In this document: piece by piece, positions 1 through 6,649 of the stretch
How the letters are laid out: every line of letters begins with the position of its first letter
Numbering within the stretch: position 1 is the stretch's first letter
Assembly: GCA_024763295.1 (NCBI GenBank)
Contig: JANTFU010000007.1
Coordinates: forward strand, 1-18,813
Length of the DNA: 18,813 nt
Source of the DNA: Anaerolineales bacterium
GTDB taxonomy: Bacteria > Chloroflexota > Anaerolineae > Anaerolineales > Villigracilaceae
Reading direction: 5' to 3'
Notes under the pieces: generated by a model
The model's input: the letters and a program-made list of their open reading frames with translations, nothing else
Told to the model about the DNA's origin: nothing
Database searches by the model: none
Made by a program: the position numbers and the translations under genes

Positions 1-148
1 GACTAAAAAAACATAGCCCATAGGGCTTCCAAGTACTGAGAAAGTGGCTTTAGCCCGCACGAATCCGAGGTAGGAGATAATCTCACCGCACTACCAAATA
101 TTGACCATTCACATCAATATATTTCACAACGAGTACTGTTTCACTTTT

Positions 149-231
149 TTCTAACGCGAAAGCCGCAAATTTAGCGAAAAACGCGAAAAATATTTAAAGT
201 ATTCGCGCTTTTCGTCCTTTTCGCGTTAGAA
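149..231. repeat. long imperfect inverted repeat
   Basis: The outer arms TTCTAACGCGAAA (149-161) and TTTCGCGTTAGAA (219-231) are perfect 13-bp inverted copies. Inside them a second complementary pair (CGAAAA and ACGCGAA near 174-187, against TATTCGCG and CTTTTCG near 200-214) continues the stem. The whole could fold into a hairpin of about 83 nt. There is no open frame and no transposase, so this could be a small non-autonomous repeat element or a transcription-end structure for the minus-strand operon. Confidence 0.55.
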
Positions 232-332
232 TTTTGACTGCCTTTGTAAATAAGTAATCGGGCAAAAGCAATCTAGTAAAACGTAGCGCGATATTTATGT
301 CGCCTGCCCTGGTTGCCTGACAAATCTCAAAA

Positions 333-490
333 CTTCACCACAGAGTTCACAGAGAACACGGAGAAAGTTTAAAAAAAGAGAGAAAAAGCGAGAGCAGCAT
401 GAGAGTTTGAAGCCTTTTGGGGCATTTCGTCTTTGTTTTTCTCTCCTTTTTCTCAAAAACTCTGTGCGCTCTGTGGTCTCAGTGGTGAAA
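333..490. repeat. CACAGAG-type inverted intergenic repeat
   Basis: The left arm begins CTTCACCACAGAG (333-345) and continues with a second ACAGAG (350-355). The right arm (456-490) has CTCTGTG then CTCTGTGG and ends CAGTGGTGAA, so it is the imperfect reverse complement. Inner purine-rich (about 373-386) and pyrimidine-rich (about 436-450) tracts also complement each other, giving a potential hairpin of roughly 158 nt. CACAGAG-rich spacers of this style are familiar from many bacterial genomes, which suggests a dispersed repeat. Confidence 0.55.
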
Positions 491-548
491 AAGTGTCCAA
501 ATAGTTTTGTCAGTCAATCAGGTGGAGTCACTCATTTATCCATAAGCG

Positions 549-1637
549 TTAGAGTGTATCCCCAAACGAAACGCCAACATCCCGCGCAGTACGGACGGCA
601 TCCCCATGCACATCCACTCGTTTGGGGACGGCAAGAGCATCCGCGAGGCTAATATCGGTCACAACACCATTGCGTAAGGCAACCATCCGCCCAAAGCCGC
701 CCTTGGCGGCAAGACGAGCCGCCGCGGCACCATACCGAGTTGCCAACCAGCGATCAAAGGGCGTCGGCGAACCGCCGCGCTGAATATGCCCAAGCACCGT
801 TACACGCGTTTCTTGTCCCGAATATTCTTCGAGGTATTGTCCAACCAATTGCGCGATTCCGCCCAAACGTGGCACATAGACTGCATTGCCCGCTCGTGCA
901 ATGACCTGCTCTCCGTCAATCGCTTTTGCTCCTTCAGAAACAGCAATAATACTAAAGTGACGCCCACTCTCCACTCGCTTATTCACTTTTTGCAAAATCG
1001 CATCATAGCGGAACGGGATTTCAGGAATCAGAATCACATCTGCGCCGCCAGCTACGCCCGAATGCAACGCAATAAAGCCCGCATCGCGCCCCATCAACTC
1101 AAGTACCATAATCCGATGATGGGATTCTGCGGTTGTGTGCAGCTTGTCGATTGCCTCGGTCGCCGTATTGAGCGCGGTATCAAACCCAAAGGTCACTTCC
1201 GTCCCGCCGACATCATTGTCAATGGTTTTAGGCACACCGATGACAGGCACCCCCTTTTCAAAAAGCTCCAAACCAATCCGCAGCGTACCATCACCGCCAA
1301 TAACAATCAGCGCATCCAACGCCTCACGCCTAATCGCAGCAGCAATTTCATCCGAAACGTCTTCAATCACAATCTCACCGTTGCGTTCAACTTCACGCGC
1401 AAAGGGATTGCCACGATTGGCAGTGCCCAAAATCGTGCCGCCGCGCGGCAAAATACCGCGCACAGTTTCGTAATTCAGCGAAACCCTGCCGGCGACATCT
1501 AAAAAACCATCAAAACCATCGCGGTAACCAAAAACTTCACTACCATAGCTATTAATGGCGGTCTTCACCACTGCTCGAATCACGGCATTCAGCCCCGGGG
1601 CATCGCCGCCGCCCGTCAACACACCAATACGCTTCAT
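549..1637 (-). CDS. pfkA: 6-phosphofructokinase, mixed-type (Gly/Lys active site)
   Basis: Cytoplasmic glycolytic kinase that phosphorylates fructose 6-phosphate to fructose 1,6-bisphosphate. The 362-residue protein begins with the family's GGGDAPGLN loop (residues 9-17) and has GGDGT (114-118), PKTIDND (136-142, catalytic Asp140), MGRDAG (182-187) and a C-terminal HIQRGGSPTPFDR motif. In this family Gly in GGDG favours ATP, whereas Lys in PKTIDND is usual for pyrophosphate-dependent enzymes. The combination places it in the mixed group, whose phosphate donor cannot be told from sequence alone. The start is ATG with AAGGAG five bases upstream. This Shine-Dalgarno overlaps the stop of the upstream lipoprotein gene (9-nt gap), so the two are probably co-translated. 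It is the last gene of a minus-strand operon. Confidence 0.93.
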   Translation of the reverse strand: MKRIGVLTGGGDAPGLNAVIRAVVKTAINSYGSEVFGYRDGFDGFLDVAGRVSLNYETVRGILPRGGTILGTANRGNPFAREVERNGEIVIEDVSDEIAAAIRREALDALIVIGGDGTLRIGLELFEKGVPVIGVPKTIDNDVGGTEVTFGFDTALNTATEAIDKLHTTAESHHRIMVLELMGRDAGFIALHSGVAGGADVILIPEIPFRYDAILQKVNKRVESGRHFSIIAVSEGAKAIDGEQVIARAGNAVYVPRLGGIAQLVGQYLEEYSGQETRVTVLGHIQRGGSPTPFDRWLATRYGAAAARLAAKGGFGRMVALRNGVVTDISLADALAVPKRVDVHGDAVRTARDVGVSFGDTL

Positions 1638-1646
1638 AAGAACTCC

Positions 1647-3029
1647 TTAATCGCTCAAATCTTCAGCCGTTTTGTCCATCAGCGCCAAAATCGCTGAGAC
1701 AGACCCCTCTTGTGTATTATAGCGGTAAATATACTCCCAGCCATCACCAAGCACGAGCCGCATCTGACGCCAAGATGCCAACCGAGGCTGGATTTCAACA
1801 TCACTCAGCAGATCGACCGCCTGCCGCCAATGCGGATTGGATGCTTCGTAATCAGAAAGTTCGTCCAGCGCAGAAATTCTCAAGGGGAAAAGAGCGGTAC
1901 TCTTCACCCATTTGGCTTGCTGAGGGGGCGCGAGCAGCCATTTAACGAAAAGCCACGAGGCTAAGGCTTCAGCATCTTCCGTTGCCAAAACCGTGTACGA
2001 CGCTCCGGACGCCACCACTACGCTTTCTTCCGTTCCCGGGAACGGGATTACCAGCCAGTCATCGCGGCTGCCTGTCTCCGCGAAGGTGCGCGTGATGTCG
2101 TTGAACTCTTCCATGCTGGCGGTGATAAAGAGCGCTTTGCGCGTGGCGAATTGCTCGTAGGGCGTGTTGGCAGTTGAAAGCCAAGCACAGCCATCGTCAT
2201 AGAGCGCCTTGATCTCGCGGAAGGTGGCAATATTTTCATCAGTCAAAAACTCGTAGTCCCCTGCTTCATTTAAAGGCGTACCGCCAAAAGCGTAAAGCCA
2301 AGCTAAAACCGTTGTACTGTCGTCATCAACAATCCAGCCGCCTTTGCCGTCATTTTCGAGATCTTCGTCAGCACGCATGGACAAATTCGCGGCACAAGCT
2401 TGCTTACGGAAGTCGTCAAAATCCGTTGGAGCATTGCCAAAGCCGAGTTCTTCGCCCCAGGTCGCGTTATAGAGCAGGAAACGGGCTGTACGCTGCGCCG
2501 GCAACGCGAGCAAGCCATCATCATGCTGATCTTGAGCAAGAAAAACTGTGGGAATGTCATCCTGTTCGGCAACGGTCATGCCCCAGTCTGGGTCGAGCAG
2601 GTATGGGGTCAGGTCGTTAACGGCATCCGCCTCGTGCCAAACCGAAATTTGTTCAGGGAGTGCCACGACTAAATCCGGGGTCGTTCCGGCAACGAGTGCT
2701 TCGTCCACTGCGTTGAAAAGCATGTTATAGCTGCCCTGATAGGCTGCGCTGACGTTAATCCCGTAAGGGTTTTCTTCATTAAAGGCTGCGACCTGCATAT
2801 CAAAGAGCGCTTGCGGTGCGCCGTACCAGCTATGCCAAACGCTAATTTGAACGCCATCAAGATCGGCTTCTTTCAAATCAATCTGACTGGCGAAAGTCGG
2901 CGTGGGCGTAATCTGCGGTTTTGGTGTGGATGTAGCGGGGATTTTGGTCGGCGTGGCAACGGGTGCTGCATTTTGTCCACAAGCCGTAAGCAGGAGTATG
3001 AAAAGGAGCAGAACAACTTTTTTAGCCAT
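1647..3029 (-). CDS. extracellular solute-binding lipoprotein (ABC family 1 type)
   Basis: Predicted ligand-binding lipoprotein of the sugar-type (family 1) ABC importers, anchored to the outer face of the membrane. Residues 1-17 are a lipoprotein signal peptide ending in the lipobox LTAC (Cys17). A Thr/Pro-rich tether (about 21-46) follows, then a binding fold starting with ISVWHSWYG, with the usual TTPDLVVALP-like segment near residue 118. Its length of 460 is normal for the family. The ATG overlaps the stop of the upstream protease gene by 8 nt, and pfkA follows after 9 nt. No permease or ATPase gene lies beside it, which is unusual: it may work with a distant transporter or act as a sensor. 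The link to phosphofructokinase is compatible with sugar use, but the ligand is unknown. Confidence 0.85.
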   Translation of the reverse strand: MAKKVVLLLFILLLTACGQNAAPVATPTKIPATSTPKPQITPTPTFASQIDLKEADLDGVQISVWHSWYGAPQALFDMQVAAFNEENPYGINVSAAYQGSYNMLFNAVDEALVAGTTPDLVVALPEQISVWHEADAVNDLTPYLLDPDWGMTVAEQDDIPTVFLAQDQHDDGLLALPAQRTARFLLYNATWGEELGFGNAPTDFDDFRKQACAANLSMRADEDLENDGKGGWIVDDDSTTVLAWLYAFGGTPLNEAGDYEFLTDENIATFREIKALYDDGCAWLSTANTPYEQFATRKALFITASMEEFNDITRTFAETGSRDDWLVIPFPGTEESVVVASGASYTVLATEDAEALASWLFVKWLLAPPQQAKWVKSTALFPLRISALDELSDYEASNPHWRQAVDLLSDVEIQPRLASWRQMRLVLGDGWEYIYRYNTQEGSVSAILALMDKTAEDLSD

Positions 3030-4206
3030 AGAGCACCAACGGAACAGGGATAAAAACGAGAATAAAAATAATCAGCATAAGTATAGAAAGTCGTTTACGA
3101 ACCGGGTCTAATTCAGTGAATTGGTCGAGTGGAACAGCGTGATGACGCCCAAGGAAGTAGAGCATAACCACCCAAAGCCACCAACCTTCCCAGAAAAAAC
3201 CAAGCACTAGCATGATTGCAAAAATGATGTTCGTAAACTTCTTGGCTTTGTCACCGAGTGCCGCATAGAAAATGTGCCCCCCGTCGAGCGTGCCAACAGG
3301 AATCAGATTCAGCGAGGTGACCAGCAACCCTGCCCAACCAGCCCAAGCGATATTATGAACCTGAACGTCCAACCCGCCGATAGGCGAGGGCGCCCCCGTA
3401 AAAATATAGCGTATCCAATAAAGGAAAGGCGGCAAATTGCCATACGAAACGGGTTCAGGCAACCATTTCCCAAAAACGGCGAACTTTGCTAACAAATAGA
3501 GAATGGAGTTGCCTTCGAGCATGCCTTGTCCAGAAAGCACCGAGAGCTTGGATAGCGATAACCCATACAACAAAACCGGAATGGCAACAACCAAACCCGC
3601 CAACGGTCCCGCAACCCCAATATCAAAAAGAGTGCGCTTGTTTTTGGGACGTTCTTTCATCTGTATGACCGCACCAAGCGTCCCTAAAATGCTGAGCGGA
3701 TAGGGCAACGGTAAAAAGAAGGGCAAGGTAACGGTAGTTTTATGATGGCGTCCCATCAGATAATGCCCGAATTCGTGCGCCAACAAAATACTAAGCAGGC
3801 TGGCAGCAAAGGGAAAACCGCGCCAGATATGCACGAGGGCATCTTGCAAAAGGTCAAAAAAGCCGGCGGTTTCAGGCAGCGTGGATTCAAAGATTGCGCC
3901 GGTAAAAAGTACACTGATGAGGGTGGCAATGAAGAAAATCAGGTTGCGGGATGGGTTGCCAGCGTCAGGCTTAGGCGCTTCGCGGACGAGCGTGACATAT
4001 TGCTTGTCGTCGATCAATTCAAATAGCGGAACCAAAGCATAGGGCGCGAGCGCGTCCGCAAGTTGGTCGTAGGCGAGCGCTGAATCGGCGGCGTGAAGTT
4101 TGCCGCTGTAACGGACGACGTATCCGCGTTTGGTATCCCCAAGCATAATGCTTTCAACCGTGAAAACGGATTGAACCAGTTGAGTAAAAATCTCAGTTTC
4201 GGACAT
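3022..4206 (-). CDS. site-2 protease family (M50) membrane metalloprotease
   Basis: Zinc protease of the intramembrane site-2 family. From the chosen ATG at 4206 it has 394 residues: a soluble N-terminal domain (about 1-85), then several membrane segments. The HEFGH zinc motif lies at 144-148, GVAGPLAG at 197-204, and NLIPVGTLDGGH at 300-311 carries the third zinc ligand, the conserved Asp308. No PDZ domain is evident. The frame stays open upstream to 4356, but that part is the antisense-free tRNA-Sec gene translated by accident. ATG 4218 has no ribosome site, while ATG 4206 has a weak AGAGA. Its stop overlaps the start of the downstream lipoprotein by 8 nt, implying coupling. The substrate is unknown; membrane-bound regulators are typical for this family. 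Confidence 0.9.
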   Translation of the reverse strand: MSETEIFTQLVQSVFTVESIMLGDTKRGYVVRYSGKLHAADSALAYDQLADALAPYALVPLFELIDDKQYVTLVREAPKPDAGNPSRNLIFFIATLISVLFTGAIFESTLPETAGFFDLLQDALVHIWRGFPFAASLLSILLAHEFGHYLMGRHHKTTVTLPFFLPLPYPLSILGTLGAVIQMKERPKNKRTLFDIGVAGPLAGLVVAIPVLLYGLSLSKLSVLSGQGMLEGNSILYLLAKFAVFGKWLPEPVSYGNLPPFLYWIRYIFTGAPSPIGGLDVQVHNIAWAGWAGLLVTSLNLIPVGTLDGGHIFYAALGDKAKKFTNIIFAIMLVLGFFWEGWWLWVVMLYFLGRHHAVPLDQFTELDPVRKRLSILMLIIFILVFIPVPLVLYG

Positions 4207-4225
4207 ATTTTCTCTCATAATAACA

Positions 4226-4272
4226 AAACGTGAAGCGTAAAGTGTATAAATCACCTTTAGCGCTTCACGTTT
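4226..4272 (-). terminator. strong hairpin between tRNA-Sec and the M50 gene
   Basis: On the minus strand AAACGTGAAGCG (4272-4261) pairs perfectly with CGCTTCACGTTT (4237-4226). The stem extends imperfectly through CTAAAGGTG and CACTTTA. A T-rich run (TTTTGTTATT) follows the 3' arm. It is placed to end the tRNA transcript or to attenuate read-through into the protease operon. The T tract is interrupted, so efficiency is uncertain. Confidence 0.55.
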
Positions 4273-4280
4273 CAACGAGG

Positions 4281-4374
4281 CGGGAGTGCATGGGAGTCGA
4301 ACCCACCACGGCTCGCAACGCGACCCGTCACCGATGTTGAAGACCGGGAAGCCCACCGGGACTTAACCACTCCC
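4281..4374 (-). tRNA. selC: selenocysteine tRNA, tRNA-Sec(UCA)
   Basis: The minus strand reads as a 94-nt tRNA with anticodon loop CTTCAAC, anticodon TCA at 4340-4338, on a 5-bp stem CCGGT/ATCGG. The acceptor GGGAGTG (4374-4368) pairs with CACTCCC (4288-4282). The eighth acceptor pair expected in bacterial tRNA-Sec is G opposite G as I fold it. The T arm is GTGGG-TTCGACT-CCCAT. The D arm contains CCC-GGT-GGG as in other selC genes. A long variable arm pairs ACGG with CCGT and TCGC with GCGA. The discriminator is G, followed by CCT, so CCA is added after transcription. The length, extended D stem, long extra arm and UCA anticodon together distinguish it from tRNA-Ser and suppressor tRNAs. It lets the host insert selenocysteine at UGA with SelA, SelB and SelD. 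Confidence 0.93.
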
Positions 4375-4381
4375 ACACGCA

Positions 4382-4410
4382 AGGATACTCTATCGCGAGC
4401 GAGGATGCAA
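4382..4410 (-). promoter_or_regulatory. sigma70-type promoter of tRNA-Sec
   Basis: On the minus strand TTGCAT (4410-4405), a 17-bp spacer and TATCCT (4387-4382) precede the tRNA. Only 7 nt lie between the -10 box and the mature 5' G at 4374, so transcription should begin at or within a base of the mature tRNA end. The same -10 hexamer and nearly the same spacing are used by the SRP RNA promoter in this window. Confidence 0.75.
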
Positions 4411-4618
4411 GCCTAGAAATTTGGATACGTTCGTAGACAAAAACGTGATGCCAGAATTCTACTAATCGCGAAGTTGCGCCAATCTCCACTAATTTGCGCT
4501 GATTAGCGCTTTCCAAGCCGCTTCGTAGGGAAGTGCTGTACAAATATTTTTCACCAAAAAAAAATATTGCGTTGTAAAGTTTCTGTAAGGTCATCGAAGT
4601 GTGAAAATAGCCCCCAAC
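4411..4618. other. divergent intergenic spacer with short repeat words
   Basis: This stretch between the tRNA-Sec promoter and the promoter of the plus-strand signalling operon has no credible gene. Around 4461-4520 it holds repeated and inverted ACTAAT/ATTAG and TTGCGC/GCGC words that could fold weakly, resembling dispersed intergenic repeats. An open frame at 4328-4627 on the minus strand runs into the tRNA and is judged spurious. Confidence 0.5.
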
Positions 4619-4647
4619 TTGACACATCCTCCCCCCTGTGCTAAATT
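4619..4647 (+). promoter_or_regulatory. candidate promoter of the roadblock/V4R operon
   Basis: TTGACA (4619-4624), a 17-bp spacer and TAAATT (4642-4647) form a good sigma70-like promoter, about 100 nt upstream of the TTG start at 4749. The 5' leader of about 95 nt is AT-rich. No strong leader hairpin was noticed. Confidence 0.55.
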
Positions 4648-4748
4648 TGCTTAGTATATTTCATTATCGTTTTACAGATAAAATTTCAATGAATAAAGGC
4701 AATATTTCCTCTTTAGAGTAATTGCCGACATAAATACGGAGGGTTCTT

Positions 4749-5120
4749 TTGTCTCAATCGCGCACAAAACAAATGGTTGACCGCCTGCGTGAAATGCAGG
4801 CTTCATCCCCTGATATTGAAGCCTCAGCAATCGTCAGCGTGGATGGTTTAAGTATTGCATCCGCTCTTCCGCAAGATATTGAAGAAGACCGCGTATCGGC
4901 AATGTCTGCCGCAATGCTATCGCTGGGCGAACGGATTGCCAGTGAATTGGGGCGTGGAGAACTTGAGCAAGTGTACATCAAGGGCGAAAGCGGCTTTGTT
5001 GTACTCATGGCTGTCGGGGAAGAAGCTGTGCTTACAGCCTTAGCCAGCGAAAAAGCGAAACTCGGCTTGATTTTCCTTGACATGCGCCGTGCCGTCGAAG
5101 ACCTCGAAAAACTGATCTAA
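4749..5120 (+). CDS. roadblock/LC7 domain protein (MglB-like)
   Basis: Small cytoplasmic protein of 123 residues that is essentially one roadblock/LC7 domain. After an N-terminal helix it has the typical EASAIVSVDGLSIAS strand pair, a long helix (about residues 47-66) and a final helix rich in acidic residues. In characterised cases (MglB) such proteins dimerise and act on small Ras-like GTPases; the partner here is not in the window. The start is TTG, chosen because GGAGGG ends 5 nt before it and no other start fits. It is the first gene of a plus-strand operon, 10 nt before the V4R gene. The GTPase-regulator role is inferred from family only. Confidence 0.85.
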   Translation: MSQSRTKQMVDRLREMQASSPDIEASAIVSVDGLSIASALPQDIEEDRVSAMSAAMLSLGERIASELGRGELEQVYIKGESGFVVLMAVGEEAVLTALASEKAKLGLIFLDMRRAVEDLEKLI

Positions 5121-5130
5121 GGGAGCCAGC

Positions 5131-5769
5131 ATGAGTCCTGTTCCAGAAAGCGAATTTTTCTATCCCAATAAATTTGGGCTAATTACCATCAAGGCACTTG
5201 AAGACGTCATGGGGCGCAATGGGCTGAATGCCATTCTTAACCTCGCCGGTTTACCCAAATATATTGACGGCTATCCTGCCGATAACTTGGAAAAAGGCTT
5301 CAACTTTTCCGAACTTTCATCTCTAGGGATCGCCCTGGAAGATATGTACGGACCGCGCGGTGGACGTGGGCTTGCGCTGCGTGCCGGACGCGCGACCTTC
5401 TCGGATGCTTTGAAAGATTTCGGAGCCCTTGCCGGTGTTGGTGACCTCGCCTTCAAAGTTCTACCTTTGCAGGCGAAATTGCGCATCGGTCTCCCTGCGA
5501 TGGCAAAAATCTTTTCACAAGTGAGTGATCAAACAACCACGGTGGAAGAAAAAGATTCCGAATTTATCTATACCATCCATCGCTGCCCCGTATGTTGGGG
5601 ACGCACAGATGCCGACAAACCGGTTTGCTTCATCGCAACCGGTCTCTTGCAGGAAGGTCTGAAGTGGATTTCCGGTGGCAACGAATTCCGTGTCAACGAA
5701 TCGAAATGTCACGCCATGGGCGACGATGTTTGTGAGTTCGTTATCCAAAAAGAACCGCTTAATTCGTAA
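5131..5769 (+). CDS. V4R (4-vinyl-reductase) domain sensor-like protein
   Basis: Soluble 212-residue protein with a C-terminal V4R domain. This fold occurs in the ligand-sensing part of XylR/DmpR-type regulators and in BchJ. The N-terminal 130 residues form the usual helical lead-in (MGRNGLNAILNLAGL near 27-41). The hallmark Cys pattern is clear: C152-x2-C155, C166, then C193 in the ESKCHAMGDDVCEF block with C201. These cysteines could bind a metal or a small ligand. No catalytic role in chlorophyll synthesis is likely, since no pigment genes are near. It starts with ATG after GGGAGC and lies 17 nt before the response regulator, so it probably supplies the input signal of this operon (inference). 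Confidence 0.82.
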   Translation: MSPVPESEFFYPNKFGLITIKALEDVMGRNGLNAILNLAGLPKYIDGYPADNLEKGFNFSELSSLGIALEDMYGPRGGRGLALRAGRATFSDALKDFGALAGVGDLAFKVLPLQAKLRIGLPAMAKIFSQVSDQTTTVEEKDSEFIYTIHRCPVCWGRTDADKPVCFIATGLLQEGLKWISGGNEFRVNESKCHAMGDDVCEFVIQKEPLNS

Positions 5770-5786
5770 CCACCAGAGAGCTTAAA

Positions 5787-6641
5787 GTGGCAGACTCCAA
5801 AGCAAAAATCCTAATCGTAGAAGATGACACTGATGTCGCCGAAATGCTTAATGCGTATTTTGGCGTTCAGGGTTATGAGGTTTTTATCGCCAATTGGGGT
5901 GAAGATGGCGTAAAAACCGGCCAAACCGAACAGCCGGACTTAGTTATTCTTGATATTCGTTTGCCGGACATTGATGGCTACGAAGTTGCGCGTCGCTTAC
6001 GCAGCGATCGCCGCACCGACAGCATCCCGATCATCTTCCTAACCGAAAAACGAGATCGTGCCGACCGCCTCCACGGGCTTGAACTCGGGGCAGATGATTA
6101 CATCACCAAGCCCTTCGATGTGCAGGAATTACGCCTGCGCGTCCGCAACTCGCTTGAGCGCAAAGGACAAGGCTCACTAACCAATCCCGTGAGCGGTTTA
6201 CCGGAAGGCACGCTGGTTGATGAACATCTCGAAGAATGCATAAAAAAACAAGAGAAGGGTTTATTAATCGTTTCGCTTGAAAATCTGCAATCATTCCGTG
6301 AACTGTATGGCTTCGTCGCTTCAGATGACGTATTGCGTGCTGTGAGTCTGATGATATTGAATGCTATGCGCGAAATCGGCAACACCGGAGGATTTTTAGG
6401 ACATTTGACTGCAACCGATTTTGTTCTTTCCGTAGCACCGGCGCAGATGAGTTCGCTAAGCGAAAAGATTGTCAGCCGTCTGAACCAATCGTTAGACTAC
6501 TTCTACCCCATCCGCGACCGAGATCAAGCAACCAACTGGCCCAATCGGCTCGCCATCAAGACCGCCCAACTCCCCTCTTGCGGCGGCAAATTCCAAACCG
6601 CAGACCAACTCAAAGCGGAGTTGACCCGTCTAAAAAAATAA
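5787..6641 (+). CDS. response regulator: REC domain plus degenerate GGDEF domain
   Basis: Residues 1-120 form a complete receiver domain with acidic pocket E12-D13-D14, phospho-acceptor Asp56 (LVILDIRLP), Thr86 and Lys108 (ITKPF). The C-terminal part (about 133-284) resembles a GGDEF domain: it opens with NPVSGLP where active cyclases have a DxLTGLPNR-like motif. At the GGDEF signature, however, it reads TATDF (208-212), so diguanylate cyclase activity is not expected. It may bind a nucleotide or partner instead. The start is GTG with AGAGAG upstream. No histidine kinase is in the window, so its phosphodonor is unknown. It is followed after 8 nt by the glycosyltransferase gene. Confidence 0.88.
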   Translation: MADSKAKILIVEDDTDVAEMLNAYFGVQGYEVFIANWGEDGVKTGQTEQPDLVILDIRLPDIDGYEVARRLRSDRRTDSIPIIFLTEKRDRADRLHGLELGADDYITKPFDVQELRLRVRNSLERKGQGSLTNPVSGLPEGTLVDEHLEECIKKQEKGLLIVSLENLQSFRELYGFVASDDVLRAVSLMILNAMREIGNTGGFLGHLTATDFVLSVAPAQMSSLSEKIVSRLNQSLDYFYPIRDRDQATNWPNRLAIKTAQLPSCGGKFQTADQLKAELTRLKK

Positions 6642-6649
6642 GGCACCCC

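Larger units (their letters stand above)
1..548. other. gene-free intergenic region with inverted repeats
   Basis: No convincing coding region is visible on either strand. The stretch is AT-rich, carries two long imperfect inverted repeats (149-231 and 333-490, listed separately) and a short hairpin (GCGA 288-291 with TCGC 300-303). It lies downstream of the minus-strand pfkA gene, so one of these hairpins may end that operon's transcript. A small open frame at 407-652 runs across the repeat and into pfkA antisense and is not credible as a gene. Confidence 0.6.

Noticed and set aside
786..1502. 238-residue plus-strand frame
   Set aside because: It is antisense to the clear phosphofructokinase gene and resembles no protein family.
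4207..4356. N-terminal extension of the M50 protease frame
   Set aside because: These codons are the tRNA-Sec gene and its downstream hairpin read as protein. No ribosome site precedes them and the family domain starts after ATG 4206.
4328..4627. 99-residue minus-strand open frame
   Set aside because: It overlaps the tRNA-Sec gene and its promoter, has no recognisable domain, and its composition looks like translated intergenic repeat.
5131..5769. Bacteriochlorophyll 4-vinyl reductase (BchJ)
   Set aside because: Only the V4R fold is shared. No photosynthesis genes are nearby and the partner genes are signalling proteins.
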